Positions 12,699 through 21,452 of a DNA stretch of 64,000 nt are shown here, one piece after another (the first letter of the stretch is position 1; each line of letters opens with the position of its first letter). Where the stretch lies: contig NZ_QWVS01000034.1 in assembly GCF_003570725.1 (NCBI RefSeq), positions 1-64,000 of the forward strand, read 5' to 3'. A model generated the notes under the pieces. It made no database searches. It was not told the origin of the DNA and was given only the letters and a program-made list of their open reading frames with translations. The position numbers and the translations under genes were made by a program. Origin of the DNA: Peribacillus asahii. GTDB taxonomy: Bacteria > Bacillota > Bacilli > Bacillales > DSM-1321.

Positions 12699-14096
12699 AT
12701 GGCTATTAAGATTTATAACAGTGTAACGCGCCAGAAGGAAACGTTTGTTCCAATGGAAGAGGGAAAGGTTAAAATGTATGTATGCGGGCCGACCGTTTAC
12801 AATTACATTCATATTGGGAATGCAAGACCTGCAATTGTTTTTGATACAGTTCGCAATTATTTGCAATACCGTGGATACGATGTAACGTTTGTTTCAAACT
12901 TTACCGATGTTGATGATAAGCTAATTCGTGCCGCTAAGGAATTAGGAGAAGATGTACCAACGATTTCTGAGCGCTTTATTCAAGCTTATTTCGAAGATGT
13001 TTCAGCTTTAGGTTGTAAAAAAGCCGATGTCCATCCAACCGTTATGGAAAACATGGATGCTATTATTGAGTTTGTCGAAGCGTTAGTCGAGAAAGGCTAT
13101 GCGTATGAATCAGAAGGAGATGTGTACTATCGTACTCGTAAATTTAAAGAATACGGTAAACTTTCTCAGCAATCGATTGACGAGCTTCGAGTCGGTGCCA
13201 GAATTGAAGTTGGCGACAAGAAACAAGATGCTCTTGATTTTGCCCTTTGGAAAGCGGCAAAAGAAGGCGAGATTTCTTGGGATAGCCCTTGGGGGAAAGG
13301 TCGCCCAGGTTGGCATATTGAGTGCTCAGCGATGGTTCGTAAATATCTTGGAGACACCATTGATATCCATGCGGGAGGTCAAGATTTAACGTTCCCTCAC
13401 CACGAAAATGAAATTGCTCAATCAGAAGCATTAACGGGAAAAACATTCGCTAGATATTGGATGCATAATGGATATATCAATATTGATAATGAAAAAATGT
13501 CAAAGTCGCTAGGTAATTTCGTTCTAGTACACGATATTATCCAACAACATGATCCGCAAGTGCTGCGTTTCTTTATGCTGTCTGTACACTATCGTCATCC
13601 GATTAACTATAGTCAAGAAGTGATTGAGAATACGACAGCGGCCTTTGAACGGTTAAAAACGTCGTATCAAAACTTAAAGCATCGTTTGCAAGTAAGTAAT
13701 GGTTTAACAGATAACAAAGATAGTTGGCTTCAAAAAGTAAAGGAGCTTCATGAGCAATTTGTTCAAGAAATGGATGATGATTTTAATACAGCTAATGCCA
13801 TTTCGGTTTTATTTGAATTATCGAAGCAAGCGAATTATTACTTAATGGAGAAGAATACAGACAAAGAAGTCATTGGAGCATTTATGCACGAATATGAAGT
13901 ATTATTCTCTGTTCTTGGTTTAAGCTTAGAAGAAGAAGGATTGCTGGATGAAGACATTGAGCGTTTAATTGAAGAAAGAATTCAAGCGCGAAAAGACCGT
14001 AATTTCCAACGATCTGACGAAATTCGTGATCAATTAAAAAGCATGAATATTATTCTAGAAGACACTCCTCAAGGTACACGTTGGAAAAGAGGGTAA
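12699..14096 (+). CDS. cysS: CysS, cysteinyl-tRNA synthetase
   Basis: This class I synthetase charges tRNA-Cys. The HIGH-type motif is IHIGNARP, the KMSKS motif is EKMSKSLGN, and the zinc site is formed by the Cys in [15 protein letters not shown] and HHENEIAQ. Length 465 is normal. ATG follows GAAAGGAG at the end of cysE. Pairing with cysE under one T-box couples cysteine supply to its use in charging. Confidence 0.97.
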   Translation: MAIKIYNSVTRQKETFVPMEEGKVKMYVCGPTVYNYIHIGNARPAIVFDTVRNYLQYRGYDVTFVSNFTDVDDKLIRAAKELGEDVPTISERFIQAYFEDVSALGCKKADVHPTVMENMDAIIEFVEALVEKGYAYESEGDVYYRTRKFKEYGKLSQQSIDELRVGARIEVGDKKQDALDFALWKAAKEGEISWDSPWGKGRPGWHIECSAMVRKYLGDTIDIHAGGQDLTFPHHENEIAQSEALTGKTFARYWMHNGYINIDNEKMSKSLGNFVLVHDIIQQHDPQVLRFFMLSVHYRHPINYSQEVIENTTAAFERLKTSYQNLKHRLQVSNGLTDNKDSWLQKVKELHEQFVQEMDDDFNTANAISVLFELSKQANYYLMEKNTDKEVIGAFMHEYEVLFSVLGLSLEEEGLLDEDIERLIEERIQARKDRNFQRSDEIRDQLKSMNIILEDTPQGTRWKRG

Positions 14097-14099
14097 TGT

Positions 14100-14519
14100 A
14101 TGCTCTATTATGAACAGGAAATTGATGCGAAAATGTTAAATAGTTTAGCTCTTGCTTATATGGGTGATGCCGTATACGAAACGTATGTTCGGTATCACCT
14201 CATTCAAAAAGGCTCGGTAAAACCCCATCTTCTTCATAAAAAAGCAACCGCTTTTGTATCAGCAAAAGCACAGAATATGATTATTCATTTTTTCTTAGAA
14301 GAGAATTACTTAACAGAAGAAGAGGTAGCGGTTGTCCGTCGGGGACGAAATGCAAAATCGGGCACGGTTCCGAAAAATACAGATGTGCAAACGTATCGGT
14401 ATAGTACAGCGTTTGAAGCGTTAATCGGTTACCTGTATTTATTGAAACGGCAAGAGAGAATGGAAGAAATTATACAACGGTCGATTCAATTTATTGAAGA
14501 AGGGACGGCTATCCAATGA
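14100..14519 (+). CDS. mrnC: Mini-ribonuclease III, 23S rRNA maturation
   Basis: Mini-III trims both ends of 23S rRNA precursor in Bacillus. It consists of an RNase III catalytic domain ([10 protein letters not shown] with the catalytic aspartate) without a double-stranded RNA-binding domain, hence only 139 residues. ATG is 3 bases after the cysS stop. The 3' end overlaps rlmB by 4 bases (ATGA), grouping it with another 23S rRNA-modifying enzyme. Confidence 0.94.
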   Translation: MLYYEQEIDAKMLNSLALAYMGDAVYETYVRYHLIQKGSVKPHLLHKKATAFVSAKAQNMIIHFFLEENYLTEEEVAVVRRGRNAKSGTVPKNTDVQTYRYSTAFEALIGYLYLLKRQERMEEIIQRSIQFIEEGTAIQ

Positions 14520-15259
14520 GCGACGAATTTATTATTGGAAGAAACCCCGTACTAGAAGCACTGCGTTCTGAACGGGAAGTTAGTAAAATTTGGATTGCTG
14601 AAGGCTCGCAAAAGGGCTCTATGCAACAAGTGATAGGAATTGCCAAAGAGAAAAAAGTGTTTGTACAAATCGTTCCGAAGAAGAAAATTGATCAAATGGT
14701 CGAAGGGGTTCATCAAGGCGTTGTCGCTAAAGTGGCTGCTTATGAATATGCAGAGATAGATGATTTATTTGCTAGAGCAGAAGAGCGCGGCGAGGCTCCG
14801 TTTTTTATGATTTTAGATGAAATTGAAGATCCGCATAATCTTGGTTCGATTATGAGAACAGCTGATGCAACAGGTGCTCATGGGATTATTATTCCGAAGC
14901 GTCGTGCGGTCGGCTTAACGGCAACGGTGGCAAAAGCTTCAACAGGTGCAATTGAATATATTCCAGTAGCACGTGTTACGAACTTAGCTCGTACAATTGA
15001 AGAACTGAAAGAACGTGGAGTTTGGATTGTAGGTACAGATGCTAAAGGAAGCGATGACTACCGTAATCTAGATGGGAAGATGCCGATTGGTCTTGTAATT
15101 GGCAGTGAAGGAAAAGGAATGGGACGATTGACAAAAGAGAAGTGCGACTTTCTTATTCGTCTGCCAATGGTAGGGAAAGTTACTTCGTTGAATGCTTCAG
15201 TTGCTGCTAGTTTATTGATGTATGAAGTTTATCGTAAACGCAACCCTTTAGGAGAATAA
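14516..15259 (+). CDS. rlmB: RlmB-type 23S rRNA 2'-O-ribose methyltransferase
   Basis: This SpoU/TrmH-family enzyme has an N-terminal substrate-binding domain and a C-terminal knotted SAM-binding domain. The three family motifs are visible: [28 protein letters not shown] and the asparagine-containing [14 protein letters not shown]. The likely target is the G2251 ribose of 23S rRNA, inferred by family. Length 247 is normal. It is translationally coupled to mrnC and separated from rae1 by 4 bases. Confidence 0.93.
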   Translation: MSDEFIIGRNPVLEALRSEREVSKIWIAEGSQKGSMQQVIGIAKEKKVFVQIVPKKKIDQMVEGVHQGVVAKVAAYEYAEIDDLFARAEERGEAPFFMILDEIEDPHNLGSIMRTADATGAHGIIIPKRRAVGLTATVAKASTGAIEYIPVARVTNLARTIEELKERGVWIVGTDAKGSDDYRNLDGKMPIGLVIGSEGKGMGRLTKEKCDFLIRLPMVGKVTSLNASVAASLLMYEVYRKRNPLGE

Positions 15260-15263
15260 TGAG

Positions 15264-15773
15264 ATGAACATTCTGTTGGTCGACGGTTACAATATCATTG
15301 GGGCATGGCCGGAACTAAGAGAATTAAAGCAACGAGATCTTTCTGCAGCTAGAGACCGTTTAATTGAATTGATGGCGGAATACCAAGCATTTATGGGCTA
15401 TCGTGTCATTATTGTTTTTGATGCTTACTATGTTCAAGGAGTTTCTCGTACATTTAAAAATCATAAAGTGGAAGTCATTTTTACGAGAGAGAATGAAACA
15501 GCTGATGAGCGGATTGAGAAAATGGCCATTGAATTAAATAATATTAAAACGCAAATTCAAGTAGCAACATCAGATTATACGGAGCAATGGGTCATTTTTG
15601 GACAGGGAGCCCTCCGGAAATCAGCGCGCGAGCTATTGATTGAAATGGAGCAAGTCCGTGGTGCAATTAAGAAGGATGTATCGAAGACAACGAAGAAAAA
15701 ACCGGCTTCCAAAATTCCTTTAAGTGATAAAGTGGCTGAAACTTTTGAAAAATGGCGAAGAGGAAAGCTATGA
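15264..15773 (+). CDS. rae1: Rae1 (YacP), ribosome-associated A-site endoribonuclease
   Basis: Rae1 is a NYN/PIN-fold endonuclease that cleaves mRNA in the ribosomal A site in B. subtilis. The N-terminal motif LLVDGYNIIGAWP carries the catalytic aspartate and asparagine, and IVFDAYYV is the second acidic motif. The basic C-terminus contains KKKPASK. Length 169 is standard. It is the last gene before the sigH promoter, whose -35 box begins 5 bp after its stop. Confidence 0.93.
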   Translation: MNILLVDGYNIIGAWPELRELKQRDLSAARDRLIELMAEYQAFMGYRVIIVFDAYYVQGVSRTFKNHKVEVIFTRENETADERIEKMAIELNNIKTQIQVATSDYTEQWVIFGQGALRKSARELLIEMEQVRGAIKKDVSKTTKKKPASKIPLSDKVAETFEKWRRGKL

Positions 15774-15777
15774 AAGA

Positions 15778-15807
15778 TTGACGACTAAAATTTACCTGCT
15801 GTATAAT
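15778..15807 (+). promoter_or_regulatory. Sigma-A promoter of sigH
   Basis: TTGACG at 15778-15783 and a perfect TATAAT at 15802-15807 are 18 bp apart, starting just after the rae1 stop. In B. subtilis the corresponding sigH promoter is sigma-A dependent and AbrB repressed; AbrB control cannot be judged from sequence alone. Confidence 0.82.
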
Positions 15808-15840
15808 ATTTCTATCTGAGTACGGTCAGGAGGATGAGGG

Positions 15841-16491
15841 ATGGGCGTTAAATCCGGAATGAAGCTGAATGAAGAGTATATACAGCTTGATGACGATGAG
15901 CTAGTGGGTTTAGTACACAAAGGTGATAGTGAAGCGCTAGATTATTTAATTCAAAAGTACCGTAACTTTGTAAGAGCAAAAGCTAGAACGTATTTTCTAA
16001 TTGGTGCGGACAAGGAAGATATCGTTCAAGAAGGTATGATTGGTTTGTATAAAGCGATTCGTGATTTTAAAGGTGATAAGTTATCTTCTTTTAAGGCGTT
16101 TGCTGAGCTATGCATTACAAGGCAGATTATTACGGCCATTAAGACAGCAACTCGTCAAAAACATATACCGCTTAATTCCTATGTTTCTCTGGACAAGCCT
16201 ATTTATGATGATGAATCTGATCGCACGCTTATGGACGTGATTTCGGGAGCAAAAGTGTTAGACCCGGAAGAGCTTATGATTAATAAAGAAGAATTCGATG
16301 ATATTGAAGTGAAGATGGCAGAACTGCTAAGCGATTTAGAACGGAAAGTACTTTCTTTGTATTTGGATGGACAAACGTACCAAGAAATTTCAGAAGAGCT
16401 AAATAGACATGTTAAGTCTATCGACAATGCATTACAACGTGTGAAAAGAAAACTAGAGCGCTATTTAGAAGTTAGAGAGATTAACTTATAG
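15841..16491 (+). CDS. sigH: SigH, RNA polymerase sigma-H factor
   Basis: SigH directs early-sporulation and competence genes. The sigma-70-like region 2 (GADKEDIVQEGMIGLYKAIRDF), a conserved linker containing RQIITAIKTATRQKHIP, and a C-terminal region 4 helix-turn-helix (YQEISEELNRHVKSI) are present. The length is 216 residues. ATG lies seven bases after AGGAGG. Its presence fits a spore former, together with cwlD and ybaK further right. Confidence 0.97.
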   Translation: MGVKSGMKLNEEYIQLDDDELVGLVHKGDSEALDYLIQKYRNFVRAKARTYFLIGADKEDIVQEGMIGLYKAIRDFKGDKLSSFKAFAELCITRQIITAIKTATRQKHIPLNSYVSLDKPIYDDESDRTLMDVISGAKVLDPEELMINKEEFDDIEVKMAELLSDLERKVLSLYLDGQTYQEISEELNRHVKSIDNALQRVKRKLERYLEVREINL

Positions 16492-16660
16492 TTTCTCCGT
16501 TTTTTCTACTGAATCTCCACATTGTATCGATTGACTTAAAATGTCAAAATGAATCCTCTCTTCCTAAGAAAGTGGTACGATTATTCACCACAAATGGGTT
16601 TAAAATTCCTTACCTTGCATGTATTGAATGAATTGCTGAATGCAGTTAAATGAAATGGCG

Positions 16661-16690
16661 TTGACAATAAAAAACAGTCATGATAAGTTT
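16661..16690 (+). promoter_or_regulatory. Putative promoter of rpmG-secE
   Basis: A consensus TTGACA lies at 16661-16666; the best -10 at 17 bp is TAAGTT (16684-16689), which is weak. The rest of the 230-base gap after sigH shows no gene. A TATAAT abutting the rpmG start (16718-16723) is too close to drive it with a leader. Confidence 0.45.
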
Positions 16691-16723
16691 TTATGGATGT
16701 AGTAAATAGGACAGGTGTATAAT

Positions 16724-16873
16724 ATGCGTAAAAAAATTATCTTAGCTTGTACAGATTGCGGTTCTAGAAATTATAGCTCAGAAAGTAACAAAGCATTGAA
16801 TGTTGAACGTCTTGAAATTAAGAAATTCTGTAAGACATGTAATGCTCATACGGCACATAAAGAAACAAAGTAA
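16724..16873 (+). CDS. rpmG: Ribosomal protein L33, zinc-containing form
   Basis: This 49-residue protein of the large subunit begins [17 protein letters not shown] and ends KETK. CTDC near residue 9 and CKTC near residue 36 make it the zinc-ribbon (C+) form. ATG follows the weak purine stretch AGGACAGGTG. In Bacillus this copy precedes secE and nusG, as here. Confidence 0.95.
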   Translation: MRKKIILACTDCGSRNYSSESNKALNVERLEIKKFCKTCNAHTAHKETK

Positions 16874-16923
16874 GTTTTTTAAAATAGATAGACAGTAGTT
16901 ACCTATGCTTGGAGGTTACATTC

Positions 16924-17106
16924 ATGAAACGCCTGACTGAATTTTTCCGCGGTGTAGCTCGCGAAATGCGAAAAGTGAGCTGGCCAAAGCGGAAAGAATT
17001 AACGAAGTATACAATTGTTGTTTTAACGACTGTTATTATTATGTCAGTATTCTTTGCTGTTGTGGACTTAGGAATTTCTGAATTAATTCGTTTAGTTATT
17101 GAATAA
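16924..17106 (+). CDS. secE: SecE, preprotein translocase subunit
   Basis: This single-span partner of SecY has 60 residues. A basic amphipathic region containing REMRKVSWPKRKE is followed by one transmembrane helix (TIVVLTTVIIMSVFFAVVDL). ATG at 16924 is eight bases after TGGAGG; an in-frame TTG at 16909 overlaps that site and was rejected. A terminator follows. Confidence 0.95.
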   Translation: MKRLTEFFRGVAREMRKVSWPKRKELTKYTIVVLTTVIIMSVFFAVVDLGISELIRLVIE

Positions 17107-17157
17107 GAGGTTCGAAAATAAGGTATAATAGTGATAGAATAAGTAAGTATGAGAGAA

Positions 17158-17178
17158 AAGCCCGGTTACGGGTTTTTT
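17158..17178 (+). terminator. Intrinsic terminator after secE
   Basis: AAGCCCG and CGGGTTT form a 7-bp stem (one G-T pair) with a GTTA loop, followed by T residues. It separates rpmG-secE from nusG. The 157 bases after it, up to nusG, are AT-rich with no clear consensus promoter. Confidence 0.78.
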
Positions 17179-17305
17179 AATTTGTCTTTATTTAGAGAAA
17201 GAATGGCCTTGGCTTACGCTTGTAAGTTTACATGAGATGAAATTGTTGATTTTTTGCTTATTTTATTAATGATATTATTTCATAGGCTCAAAATATAGTG
17301 AGTGC

Positions 17306-17335
17306 AGGGAGGGAAGGACGTTATAGTCCTACTGA
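17306..17335 (+). promoter_or_regulatory. Unusual nusG ribosome binding site with intervening hairpin
   Basis: The purine-rich site AGGGAGGG (17306-17313) is too far from the nusG ATG at 17336 for normal spacing. Between them AGGAC (17315-17319) can pair with GTCCT (17326-17330) around GTTATA. If folded, the effective distance falls to about six bases. A TGA in frame directly before the ATG rules out an upstream start. Confidence 0.6.
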
Positions 17336-17869
17336 ATGGAAAAGAATTGGTATGTAGTTCACACCTATTCGGGATATGAAAATAAAGTAAAAGCGAACCT
17401 TGAGAAGCGTGTAGAATCCATGGGGATGCAAGATAAGATTTTCCGAGTGATTGTGCCTGAAGAAGAGGAAACAGAAATTAAAGATGGTAAAAAGAAAGTA
17501 TTGAAGAAGAAGGTATTCCCTGGATATGTACTAGTAGAAATCATCATGACAGATGATTCTTGGTATGTAGTTAGAAATACGCCGGGTGTCACAGGTTTCG
17601 TTGGTTCTTCAGGAGCAGGATCAAAGCCAACGCCTCTTCTTCCGGAAGAGATTGAAGTTGTGTTAAAACGCATGGGTGTTGAAGAAGGCAGAGTAGAAGT
17701 GGACTTTGAAGTAGGTGATTCTGTAACAGTGAAGGAAGGACCGTTTGCAAACTTTGGAGGAACTATCGAAGAACTGGATACAGATAAGAGCAAAGTTCGC
17801 GTGCTTGTTAATATGTTTGGCCGAGATACTCCGGTTGAACTAGATTTTAATCAAGTGGAAAAATTATAA
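17336..17869 (+). CDS. nusG: NusG, transcription elongation/pausing factor
   Basis: NusG binds RNA polymerase and, in Bacillus, promotes sequence-specific pausing. The N-terminal NGN domain starts MEKNWYVVHTYSGYENKVK; the C-terminal KOW domain contains VTVKEGPFANFGG. Length 177 is normal. The start is fixed by a TGA immediately upstream and by homology. It is probably its own transcription unit, lying between the secE terminator and the rplK promoter. Confidence 0.96.
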   Translation: MEKNWYVVHTYSGYENKVKANLEKRVESMGMQDKIFRVIVPEEEETEIKDGKKKVLKKKVFPGYVLVEIIMTDDSWYVVRNTPGVTGFVGSSGAGSKPTPLLPEEIEVVLKRMGVEEGRVEVDFEVGDSVTVKEGPFANFGGTIEELDTDKSKVRVLVNMFGRDTPVELDFNQVEKL

Positions 17870-17881
17870 ACGGAAAAAAAC

Positions 17882-17910
17882 TTGAAATAGTATTTTGAAA
17901 GTGGTAAAAT
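17882..17910 (+). promoter_or_regulatory. Sigma-A promoter of rplK-rplA
   Basis: TTGAAA at 17882-17887 and TAAAAT at 17905-17910 with 17-bp spacing lie just after nusG. Confidence 0.72.
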
Positions 17911-17914
17911 TTCA

Positions 17915-18025
17915 AAGGTCAGTATGTTTCAATTTCGAGACCTATATGTTACAAACATTCTTTATTATTATGCTAATAAAGAATTTCAGATGAGTGGGAG
18001 GGTTTCTATAGATTCCCTATTACCA
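17915..18025 (+). promoter_or_regulatory. Structured leader of the rplK-rplA mRNA
   Basis: The approximately 130-base leader can form AGGTC/GACCT (17916-17942) and a perfect 10-bp hairpin TTCTTTATTA/TAATAAAGAA (17958-17983, loop TTATGC). A weaker nested pairing of GTGG and AGGG with CCCT and CCAC lies near 17994-18024. It could be an autoregulatory site for L11 or L1, but that is inference. Confidence 0.4.
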
Positions 18026-18054
18026 CATCACGGACTTATAAGGAGGTGTGTCTC

Positions 18055-18480
18055 GTGGCTAAAAAAGTAATTAAAATGGTTAAATTGCAAATTCCTGCTG
18101 GTAAAGCGAATCCGGCACCGCCAGTTGGTCCTGCACTAGGTCAAGCTGGTGTTAACATCATGGGATTCTGTAAGGAGTTTAATGCTCGTACAGCAGATCA
18201 AGCTGGTCTAATTATTCCTGTTGAAATTACGGTATTTGAAGACCGTTCATTTACATTCATTACGAAAACTCCGCCTGCTGCAGTATTGCTTAAGAAAGCA
18301 GCTGGTATTGAGTCTGGTTCTGGAGAGCCTAACCGTAATAAAGTTGCTACAGTCAAGCGTGATAAAGTACGCGAGATTGCTGAAACAAAAATGCCTGATC
18401 TAAACGCTGCAAACGTTGAGTCTGCAATGCGTATGGTTGAAGGTACAGCACGCAGCATGGGTATTGTTATCGAAGACTAA
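18055..18480 (+). CDS. rplK: Ribosomal protein L11
   Basis: L11 binds the GTPase-associated region of 23S rRNA and is needed for RelA activation and factor function. The proline-rich thiostrepton-site region [19 protein letters not shown] is present. The length is 141. GTG at 18055 follows AAGGAGGTG; an earlier in-frame GTG lies inside that site and was rejected. It is the first gene of the rplK-rplA unit. Confidence 0.96.
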   Translation: MAKKVIKMVKLQIPAGKANPAPPVGPALGQAGVNIMGFCKEFNARTADQAGLIIPVEITVFEDRSFTFITKTPPAAVLLKKAAGIESGSGEPNRNKVATVKRDKVREIAETKMPDLNAANVESAMRMVEGTARSMGIVIED

Positions 18481-18509
18481 TCCATGTAAAGGTTATCGGT
18501 TTTCTACGG

Positions 18510-18538
18510 GGTTGCGATTTTACTCGCAACCTTTATTA
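18510..18538 (+). terminator. Possible attenuator hairpin between rplK and rplA
   Basis: GGTTGCGA (18510-18517) pairs perfectly with TCGCAACC (18524-18531) around a 6-base loop, followed by TTTATTAG. The T tract is short, so it may only reduce readthrough or act in RNA processing or L1 autoregulation. Confidence 0.5.
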
Positions 18539-18585
18539 GTGGGAGGTCATTCCGTTAAAACCACAATATAGGAGGATTATATATC

Positions 18586-19284
18586 ATGGCTAAAAAAGGT
18601 AAAAAGTATCTTGAAGCGGCAAAATTAATCGACCGCACAAAAGCTTATTCAGTAGTTGAAGCTGTTGAATTAGCGAAAAAAGCAAATTTTTCTAAATTCG
18701 ATGCTACAGTTGAAGTTGCTTTCCGTTTAGGTGTAGATCCTAAGAAAGCTGACCAACAAATCCGTGGAGCAGTTGTGCTTCCGAACGGAACTGGTAAAAC
18801 TCAACGTGTATTGGTATTCGCTAAAGGCGAAAAAGCAAAAGAAGCTGAAGCTGCTGGTGCAGATTTCGTAGGTGATGCTGACTACATCAACAAAATCCAA
18901 CAAGGATGGTTTGATTTCGACGTAATCGTTGCAACTCCAGATATGATGGGTGAAGTTGGTAAACTTGGTCGTGTATTAGGACCAAAAGGTTTAATGCCAA
19001 ACCCAAAAACAGGTACAGTTACATTTGACGTAACAAAAGCTGTTAACGAAATCAAAGCTGGTAAAGTAGAGTACCGTGTTGATAAAGCTGGAAACATCCA
19101 TGCTCCAATCGGTAAAGTTTCTTTCGAAGATGCTAAACTAGTAGAAAACTTCACAACTATTTACGAAACTTTACAAAAAGTAAAACCTGCGGCTGCTAAA
19201 GGAACTTACATGAAAAACATTTCTGTAACAACTACAATGGGCCCTGGTGTAAAAGTTGATGCTTCTACATTTAATGCGAAATAA
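18586..19284 (+). CDS. rplA: Ribosomal protein L1
   Basis: L1 forms the mobile L1 stalk of the 50S subunit that contacts E-site tRNA. The conserved [20 protein letters not shown] segment is present, and the 232-residue length is standard. ATG follows TAGGAGG. It follows rplK by 105 bp, with a hairpin in the gap. Confidence 0.97.
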   Translation: MAKKGKKYLEAAKLIDRTKAYSVVEAVELAKKANFSKFDATVEVAFRLGVDPKKADQQIRGAVVLPNGTGKTQRVLVFAKGEKAKEAEAAGADFVGDADYINKIQQGWFDFDVIVATPDMMGEVGKLGRVLGPKGLMPNPKTGTVTFDVTKAVNEIKAGKVEYRVDKAGNIHAPIGKVSFEDAKLVENFTTIYETLQKVKPAAAKGTYMKNISVTTTMGPGVKVDASTFNAK

Positions 19285-19288
19285 TTAA

Positions 19289-19318
19289 TTGACATTACAA
19301 GATAGTTAATGTTATAAT
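19289..19318 (+). promoter_or_regulatory. Sigma-A promoter of rplJ-rplL
   Basis: A consensus TTGACA (19289-19294) and TATAAT (19313-19318) are 18 bp apart, immediately after rplA. Confidence 0.85.
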
Positions 19319-19325
19319 ATATCTT

Positions 19326-19514
19326 GTTGTGAATAAATGAATAACTTTTGTACCGTAGACAGTAGGTGCTTGATCTCAAGCTTAATGCCCTACCGAGGTA
19401 ATTAGATAAAACTAGTCACTGACTATGATTTTTGAAATTACTGCCTTCATGTCTGCAAAGAAATGAAGGCTTTTTCTATGAACGGTATAAATGTTTTCAA
19501 GCAAATCTCATAGG
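19326..19514 (+). promoter_or_regulatory. L10 leader with attenuator
   Basis: The leader between the promoter and rplJ contains the elements CCGTAGACAGTAGGTGC and TGCCCTACCGAGGTA typical of the Firmicute L10 leader, where the L10-(L12)4 complex binds its own mRNA. It ends in a strong terminator hairpin, consistent with feedback by attenuation. Confidence 0.88.
19443..19475 (+). terminator. Attenuator terminator in the L10 leader
   Basis: GCCTTCAT (19443-19450) pairs with ATGAAGGC (19463-19470), followed by TTTTTC, 50 bases before rplJ. Confidence 0.85.
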
Positions 19515-19524
19515 AGGTGTAAGG

Positions 19525-20025
19525 ATGAGCGCAATTATTGAACAAAAGAAACAAATCGTTGTTGAGATTGCTGATAAATTCAAAGCGAGCCAAACAGCTG
19601 TTGTTGTTGATTACCGTGGATTAACAGTTTCTGAAGTAACAGAACTACGTAAACAACTTCGTGATGCTGGGATTGAGTTCAAAGTATACAAAAACTCTTT
19701 AACTCGTCGTGCTGCTGAAGCTGCTGAAATCGCTGGTTTAAACGAATCTCTAACAGGTCCAAATGCAATTGCATTCTCTACTGAAGATGTTGTTGCACCA
19801 GCTAAAATCCTTAACGATTTTGCTAAAAAACATGAAGCACTAGAAATTAAAGCGGGTGTTATTGAAGGGAACATTGCAACTGCTGAAGAAATTAAAGCAC
19901 TTGCAGAACTACCATCACGCGAAGGCTTGCTTTCAATGCTTCTTTCTGTGCTACAAGCACCTATCCGCAATCTTGCTCTTGCTGCAAAAGCAGTTGCCGA
20001 TCAAAAAGAAGAACAAGGCGCGTAA
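19525..20025 (+). CDS. rplJ: Ribosomal protein L10
   Basis: L10 anchors L7/L12 dimers on the ribosome stalk and, with them, represses this operon. The 166-residue protein begins [22 protein letters not shown] at 19525 is preceded by TAGGAGGTG; the frame is open further upstream through the attenuator, but that region is leader RNA. It lies 57 bp before rplL. Confidence 0.96.
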   Translation: MSAIIEQKKQIVVEIADKFKASQTAVVVDYRGLTVSEVTELRKQLRDAGIEFKVYKNSLTRRAAEAAEIAGLNESLTGPNAIAFSTEDVVAPAKILNDFAKKHEALEIKAGVIEGNIATAEEIKALAELPSREGLLSMLLSVLQAPIRNLALAAKAVADQKEEQGA

Positions 20026-20082
20026 GTTAATCTTCGGCCTTAACTAGTAAACAATAAAACATATCTTAGGAGGAAATATACA

Positions 20083-20445
20083 ATGACTAAAGATCAAATC
20101 ATTGAAGCAGTTAAAAACATGACTGTTTTAGAATTAAATGACCTTGTAAAAGCTATCGAAGAAGAATTTGGTGTAACTGCTGCTGCTCCTGTAGCTGTAG
20201 TTGGTGGCGCTGCTGGTGCTGCTGCTGAAGAAAAAACTGAGTTTGATGTGGTTCTTGCTTCTGCTGGAGACCAAAAAATCAAAGTTATCAAAGTTGTTCG
20301 TGAACTTACAGGTCTTGGCCTTAAAGAAGCGAAAGAAGTTGTTGATAACGCTCCAAAAGCACTTAAAGAAGGCGTATCTAAAGAAGAAGCTGAAGAAATC
20401 AAAGCTAAACTTGAAGAAGTTGGAGCTAACGTTGAAGTTAAGTAA
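20083..20445 (+). CDS. rplL: Ribosomal protein L7/L12
   Basis: L12 is the multicopy stalk protein that recruits translation GTPases. An N-terminal dimerisation domain, an alanine-rich hinge (about residues 35-50) and a C-terminal factor-binding domain ([20 protein letters not shown]) are visible in 120 residues. The ATG is preceded by TAGGAGG. A strong terminator follows. Confidence 0.97.
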   Translation: MTKDQIIEAVKNMTVLELNDLVKAIEEEFGVTAAAPVAVVGGAAGAAAEEKTEFDVVLASAGDQKIKVIKVVRELTGLGLKEAKEVVDNAPKALKEGVSKEEAEEIKAKLEEVGANVEVK

Positions 20446-20457
20446 TCTTGCATAAAC

Positions 20458-20489
20458 AAAAAAGCTCGCTAATTTGGCGGGCTTTTTTT
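20458..20489 (+). terminator. Intrinsic terminator after rplL
   Basis: AAGCTCGC (20462-20469) pairs with GCGGGCTT (20477-20484), followed by a long T run. Confidence 0.92.
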
Positions 20490-20608
20490 CTCTTTTACCA
20501 CAAATGAAGGGTTATCTTTAGGGTAAAGAGTATGCGAGTCTATCATCTTCAACTAATCTTCTCTTTTATAATCTTCAAACATTCCTTTTCTGATAGGAGG
20601 AGACGACT

Positions 20609-21214
20609 CTGACAGAACATTATTATTCAAATAAACCGGGTGTTGAAAGTAATCCGAAGTTCTGGGATTATACATTAAGAGGACGTTCTTTTCGCTTTAA
20701 AAGTGATAACGGTGTTTTTTCGAAAAATGATATCGACTTCGGGTCGCGGCTATTAATTGAAAGTTTTCATCTAGAGGAAGATGTTGAAGGTAAAATCCTT
20801 GATGTTGGATGTGGCTATGGTCCGATTGGTCTTTCAATTGCAGCATCCTATCCGGAGAGAACGATTGAAATGATTGATATAAATAGTCGCGCTGTAGAAT
20901 TAGCGAAAGAAAATGCTTCATCGAATGGAATTCATAATGTAGAAATTCATGAAAGTGATCGCTTTCAACAAGTTACTTCCACTCAATTTGCTGCTGTGTT
21001 GACGAATCCGCCCATTCGAGCTGGCAAAACAGTTGTACATGAAATTTTTGAGCAAAGCTTCGATCGACTTAATAAAGGCGGATGTTTGTGGGTGGTTATT
21101 CAAAAGAAACAAGGGGCGCCATCTGCTATGGATAAGCTGGAACAATTATTTGGAAATGTAGAAGTAGTTGAAAAGAAGAAAGGTTATTACATCTTAGTTT
21201 CTAAAAAAAATTGA
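20609..21214 (+). CDS. ybxB: YbxB, RsmC-like class I rRNA methyltransferase, CTG start
   Basis: This SAM-dependent methyltransferase belongs to the small-domain RsmC/MTS family, presumed to modify 16S rRNA guanine. Motif I LDVGCGYGPIGL (about 64-75) and the catalytic NPPIRAG (133-139) are intact. The 201-residue product starts TEHYYSNKPGVESNPKFW after the initiator. No ATG, GTG or TTG exists between the upstream in-frame TAG (20594) and motif I; CTG at 20609 lies eight bases after a perfect AGGAGG, so CTG is the inferred start. A later ATG (20870) would delete motif I. A possible -10 TATAAT is at 20567. Confidence 0.88.
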   Translation: MTEHYYSNKPGVESNPKFWDYTLRGRSFRFKSDNGVFSKNDIDFGSRLLIESFHLEEDVEGKILDVGCGYGPIGLSIAASYPERTIEMIDINSRAVELAKENASSNGIHNVEIHESDRFQQVTSTQFAAVLTNPPIRAGKTVVHEIFEQSFDRLNKGGCLWVVIQKKQGAPSAMDKLEQLFGNVEVVEKKKGYYILVSKKN

Positions 21215-21239
21215 CTCTCAAATTTCACTATGTTAGTAT
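21211..21239 (+). promoter_or_regulatory. Putative sigma-A promoter of rpoB-rpoC
   Basis: TTGACT (21211-21216) overlaps the end of ybxB; TAGTAT (21234-21239) follows at 17 bp. The leader of about 200 bases contains a low-GC hairpin TGGTTTTT/AAAAACCA (21353-21373) followed by T residues, a possible weak attenuator. Confidence 0.6.
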
Positions 21240-21452
21240 TATACAATGCATATATATAATTCCGTTACTATGCAATTTTTATACCAATCATGTATAATAA
21301 TTGTATGAAATGGGAAAAATATATAAATAATAGTTCGTTTTATGAGAAATAGTGGTTTTTAAAGCAAAAACCATTTTCTTTTTGTCTATGGAAAATAGTA
21401 ACTTTCTGTGACAAATTGAACCTTATAACGCTTGATTTAAGGGGTGAATCAG

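Noticed and set aside
17365..17793. Long antisense open frame opposite nusG (142 codons), and similar ones opposite clpC, rplJ, rplL and rpoC
   Set aside because: These are by-products of codon bias in highly expressed genes: serine- and leucine-rich, no ribosome binding sites and no recognisable domains.
19432..19524. Extended start of rplJ
   Set aside because: The stretch is the L10 leader attenuator; the true ATG at 19525 has TAGGAGGTG.
21353..21383. Strong terminator upstream of rpoB
   Set aside because: The stem TGGTTTTT/AAAAACCA has only two or three GC pairs; it is mentioned as a possible weak attenuator with the rpoB promoter, not listed as a terminator.
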